Source: Closterium sp. NIES-65 (lineage: Eukaryota > Streptophyta > Zygnematophyceae > Desmidiales > Closteriaceae). Taken from it: a stretch of 64,000 nt of DNA. The translations under genes were made by a program, and so were the position numbers. Below, piece after piece: positions 60,101-64,000 of this stretch. The stretch lies in assembly GCA_948144175.1 (NCBI GenBank), contig CANXME010000398.1, positions 1,478,001 to 1,542,000 on the forward strand, read 5' to 3'. Below the pieces are notes generated by a model. The model was not told the origin of the DNA and made no database searches. It saw only the letters and a program-made list of their open reading frames with translations. Each line of letters begins with the position of its first letter. Positions within the stretch are counted from its first letter, which is position 1.

Positions 60101-60714
60101 TTGCTTGGTCCAAGAGCTTGCCTGGTCCACGAGCTTGCCTGGTCCAGGAGTGTGCCTGGTCCACAAGCGTGCCTGGTCCAAGAGCTTGCGTGGTCCAGGA
60201 GCGTGCCTGGTCCTCGAGCGTGCCTGGTCCAGGAGCTTGCTTGGTCCAGGAGCTTGCCTGGTCCACAAGCTTGCCTGGCCCAGGAGCTTGCCTGGTCCAA
60301 GAGAATGCCTGGTCAAGGAGCGTGCCTGGTCCACGAGCGTCCCTGATCCATGACCTTGTGTGGTCTAGGAGCTTGCCTGGTCCAGGAGCATGCCTGGTCC
60401 AAGAGCTTGCCTGGTCCTGTAGCTTGCGTGGTCCAGGAGCTTGCCTTGTCAAGGAGCGTGCTTGGTCCACGAGTTCGCCTGGTTTATGAGCTTGCCTGGT
60501 CTATGAGCTTGCCTGGTCTAGGAGCTTGCCTGGTCCAGAAGCTTGCATGGTCCAGGAGTTTGCCTGGTCCAGGAGCTTGCGTGGTCCCCTAGCGTGCCTG
60601 GTCCAGGAGCTTGCCTCGTCCAGGAGCTTTCTTGGTCTGTTAGCTTGCCTGGTCAAGGAGCTTGCCTGGTATAGGAGCTTTCCTGGTCCAAGAACTTGCC
60701 TGGTCCAAGAGCTT
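57150..60714 (-). repeat. 17-bp satellite array, reverse block 4
   Basis: About 210 reverse monomers, the continuation of the block interrupted by the retrotransposon. A few joins are shortened (near 57369 and 57829). The rare TTAGCTTGCC variant seen at other switches occurs near 60637, close to the end of this block. Confidence 0.96.
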
Positions 60715-60725
60715 ACCACGCAAGC
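60705..60725. other. Satellite orientation switch 6 (reverse to forward)
   Basis: Reverse monomers end in AGAGCTTA and forward monomers start with CCACGCAAGCTCCTGG, with no unrelated DNA between. The junction differs in sequence from switches 2 and 4. Confidence 0.88.
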
Positions 60726-63700
60726 TCCTGGACGAATCAAGCTCCTGGACCAGGCAAGCTCCTGGACCAGGCAAGCTCTTGGACCAGGCTCGCTCCTGGA
60801 CCAGGCAAGCTCCTGGACTAGGCAAGCTCCTAGACCAGTCAAGCTCCTGGACCAGGTAAGCTCCTGGACCAGGCAAGCTCCTGGACCAGGCAAGCTCCTG
60901 GACCAAGGAAGCTCCTGGACCAAGGAAGCTCCTGGACTACGCATGCTCTTGGACCAAGCACGCTCCTGGACCAGGCAAGCTCTTGGACCAGGCAAGCTTC
61001 TGGACCAAGGAAGCTCCTGGACGAGGCAAGCTCCTGGACCAGGCAAGCTCCTGGTCCAGGCAAGCTCCTGAAACAGGCTAGCTCCTTGACCAGGCAAGCT
61101 CCTGGACGAGGCAAGCTCGTGGACCAGGCACGCTTCTGGACCAGGCAAGCTCCTGGACCAGGCAAGGTCCTGGACCAGGTAAGCTCCTGGACTAGGCACG
61201 CTTGTAGACCAGGCACGATCCTAGACCACGCAAGCTCCTGGTCCAGGCAAGCTCCCGGACCACGCAAGCTCTTGGACCAAGCACGCTCCTGGACCAGGCA
61301 AGCTTCTGGACCAAGGAAGCTCCTGGACTAGGCGAGCTTCTGGACCGAGGAAGCTCCAGGACTAGGCAAGCTTCTGGACCAAGGAAGCTCCTGGACCAGG
61401 CAAGCTCCTGGACCAGGCAAGCTCCTCCTCCACGCAAGCTCCTGGACCAGGATAGCTCCTGGACCAGGCAAGCTCCTGGACCAGGCAAGCTCCTGGACCA
61501 CGCAAGCTCTTGGACCAAGCATGCTCGTGGACCAGGCAAGCTCTTGGACCACGCAGGCTTCTGGACCAAGCAAGCTCCTGGACCAGGCAAGCTCCTGGAC
61601 CAGGCAAGCTCCTGGACCAGGCAAGCTCCTAGACAAGGCAAGCTTGTGGACTAGGCGAGCTCCTGGACCAGGCAAGCTCCTGGACCAAGCAAGCTCGTGG
61701 ACCAGGCAAGCTCTTGGATCAGGCAGGCTCGTGGACCAGGCACGCTCCTGGACCAGGCAAGCTGCTGGACCAGGCAAGCTCCTGGACCAGGCACGCTTGT
61801 GGACAAGTCAAGCTCCTGGACCACGCAAGCTCTTGGACCAAGCATGCTCGTGGACCAAGCAAGCTCTTGGACCAGGCAGGCTTCTAGACCAAGCAAGCTC
61901 CTGGACTAGGCAAGCTCCTGGACCAAGCAAGCTTCTAGACCAGGCAAGCTCGTGGACCTGACGAGATCGTGGACCAGGCAAGCTCCTGGACCAAGCAAGC
62001 TCCTCGACCAGGCACGCTCGTGGACCAGGCACGCTTGTGGACCAGGCAAGCTCTTAGATCAGGCAGGCTTGCGGACCAGGCACGCTTCTGGACCAGGAAA
62101 GCTCTTGGACGAGGCAAGCTCCTGGACCAGGCAAGCTCATGGACCAGGCACGCTGGTGGACAAGTCAAGCTCCTGGACCACGCAAGCTCTTGGACCAGGC
62201 ACGCTCCTGGACTAGGCAAGCTCTTGGACCACGCACGCTTCTGGACCAAGCAAGCTCCTGGACCACGCAAGCTCCTAGACCAGGCACGCTCCTGGACCAG
62301 GCAAGCTCCTGGACCAGGCAAGCTCCTGGACCAGGCAAGCTCTTGGACCACGCAAGCTCCTGGACCTGGCACGCTCTTGGACCAGGCACGCTCTTGGACC
62401 AGGCAAGCTCTTGGACCAGGCAGGCTCGTGGACCAGGCAAGCTCCTGGACCAGGCAAGCTCCTGGACCAGGCAAGCTCCTGGACCAGGCACGCGTGTGGA
62501 CCAGGCACGCTCCTCGACCAGCCAAGCTCCTAGACCATGCAAGCTCTTTGACCAGGCACGCTCCTGGACCAGGAAAACTCTTGGACGAGGCAAGCTCCTG
62601 GACCAGGCAAGCTCATGGACCAGGCACGCTCGTGGACAAGTCAAGCTCCTGGACCACGCAAGCTCTTGGACCACGCACGCTTCTCGACCAAAAAAGCTCC
62701 TGGACCACGCAAGCTCCTAGACCAGGCACGCTCCTGGACCAGGCAAGCTCCTGGACCAGGCAAGCTCCTGGACCAGGCAAGCTCCTGGACCAGGCAAGCT
62801 CCTGGACCTGGCACGCTCTTGGACCAGGCACGTTCTTGGACCAGGCAAGCTCTTGGACTAGGCAGGCTCGTGGACCAGGCAAGCTCTTGGACCAGGCAAG
62901 CTCCTGGACCAGGCAAGCTCCTGGACCAGGCACGCGTGTGGACCAGGCACGCTCCTTGACCAGCCAAGCTCCTAGACCACGCAAGCTCTTCGACCAGGCA
63001 CGCTCCTTGACCAGGCAAGCTATTGGACCAGGCAAGCTTCTGGACCAAGCAAGCTGCTGTACCAGGCAAGCTCCTGGACTTGGCAAGCTCTTGAAGCAGG
63101 CAAGCTCCTGGACCAGGCAAGCTCCTGGACCAGGCAAGCTCCTGGACCAGGCAAGCTCGTGGACAAGGCAGGCTCATGGACCAGGCACGCTCCTGGACCG
63201 GGGAAGCTCCTGGACGAAGCAAGCTTCTTGACCACACAAGCTCTTGGACCACGCACGCTCCTAGACCAGGCAAGCTCTTGGACCAGGCAGGCTCGTGGAC
63301 CAGGCAAGCTCTTGGACCTGGCAAGCTCCTTGATCAGGCAAGCTCGTGGACGAGGCACGCTCTTGGACCAGGCACGCTCCTTGACTAGGCAAGCTCGTGG
63401 ACCAGGCACGCTCCTCGACCAGGCAAGCTCCTGGACCAGGCAAGCTCCTGGACCAGGCACGCTCGTGGACAAGTCAAGCTTCTGGACCACGCAAGCTCTT
63501 GGACCAAGCATGCTCGTGGACCAGGTAAGCTCTTGGACCAGGCAGGCTTCGGGACCAAGCAAGCTCCTGGACTAGGCAAGCTCCTGGACCAAGCAAGCTT
63601 CTAGACCAGGCAAGCTCATGGACCAGGGGAGCTCCTGGACCAGGCAAGCTCCTGGACCAAGCAAGCTCCTAGACCAGGCACGCTCGTGGACCAGGCATGT

Positions 63701-64000
63701 TCGTGGACCAGGCAAGCTCTTAGATCAGGCAGGCTTGTGGACCAGGCACGCTCCTGGACCAGGAAAGCTCCTGGACCAGGCAAGCTCCTGGACCAGGCAA
63801 GCTCCTGGACCAGGCACGCTCGTGGACAAGTCAAGCTCCTTGACCACGCAAGCTCTTGGACCAGGAACGCTCCTGGACCAGGCAAGCTCTTGGACTAGGC
63901 TCGCTTCTGGACCAAGCAAGCTCCTGGACCAGGCAAGCTCCTAGACCAGGCACGCTCCTGGACCAGGCAAGCTCCTGTACCAGGCAAGCTCCTGGACCAG
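60715..64000 (+). repeat. 17-bp satellite array, forward block 4
   Basis: About 193 forward monomers running off the right edge of the window. GACCAAGGAAGCTCC variants cluster near 60900-61390. No gene is supported. Confidence 0.96.
61801..63835. repeat. Higher-order repeat marked by GGACAAGTCAAG
   Basis: The marker variant GGACAAGTCAAG begins at 61801, 62158, 62634, 63467 and 63824. Gaps are 357, 476, 833 and 357 bp, that is 21, 28, 49 and 21 monomers, all multiples of seven monomers (119 bp). Flanking variants (CACGCTCGTGG before, ACCACGCAAGCTCTTGG after) recur with it. Confidence 0.7.

Noticed and set aside
1-64000. CRISPR-like array of short direct repeats
   Set aside because: The 17-bp units are contiguous with no unique spacers, flip orientation, and sit beside a eukaryotic retrotransposon.

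Overview
Nearly all of this window (about 57.8 of 64 kb, roughly 3,400 monomers) is one satellite DNA family. Its 17-bp monomer has the consensus CAAGCTCCTGGACCAGG. A single 6.2-kb retrotransposon interrupts the array at 50915-57149. I see no host protein gene, no rRNA gene and no convincing functional tRNA gene. The many long open frames in the array are by-products of a monomer whose consensus has no stop codon in any of the six frames.

Layout: the satellite runs in forward orientation at 1-3053, 9027-12957, 18488-48900 and 60715-64000, and in reverse orientation at 3054-9026, 12958-18487, 48901-50914 and 57150-60714, so there are six orientation switches. Higher-order repeats are superimposed on it. 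These include a duplicated segment of roughly 8-9 kb (about 2.6-11.5 kb and 12.5-20.7 kb) that carries two of the switches with it, and tandem blocks with periods of 221, 340, 646, 663, 1020, 1093, 1937 and 2471 bp. Most of these periods are exact or near multiples of 17. The 1937-bp and 2471-bp copies look almost identical and therefore recent.

The retrotransposon lies on the minus strand and belongs to the Ty3/gypsy lineage. Its gag-pol coding region reads, in order: a long Arg/Glu/Gly-rich N-terminal extension, a Gag capsid-like region, three CCHC zinc knuckles, an aspartic protease (DTGA), a complete-looking cytosine-5 DNA methyltransferase domain, reverse transcriptase (YIDD) and RNase H. 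A DNA methyltransferase inserted between protease and reverse transcriptase is the outstanding feature. The element is bounded by TGTC...GACA ends and a 4-bp duplication (CCTG) of the satellite. It looks broken (about two breaks), and I recognise neither an integrase nor a matching pair of LTRs. Its 5' leader holds a 23-bp perfect inverted repeat and a tRNA-like cloverleaf where a primer-binding site would be expected.

Organism: a eukaryotic heterochromatic (possibly centromeric or pericentromeric) region. DNA-methyltransferase-bearing LTR retrotransposons are known from the charophyte alga Klebsormidium and from Symbiodinium dinoflagellates. A streptophyte alga or a related green lineage is my best guess, at low confidence. 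Each satellite monomer contains two overlapping CCWGG sites, which are symmetric CHG sites of the kind plant-type methylation uses. This makes the pairing of this satellite with a methyltransferase-carrying element suggestive, but no functional link is shown.
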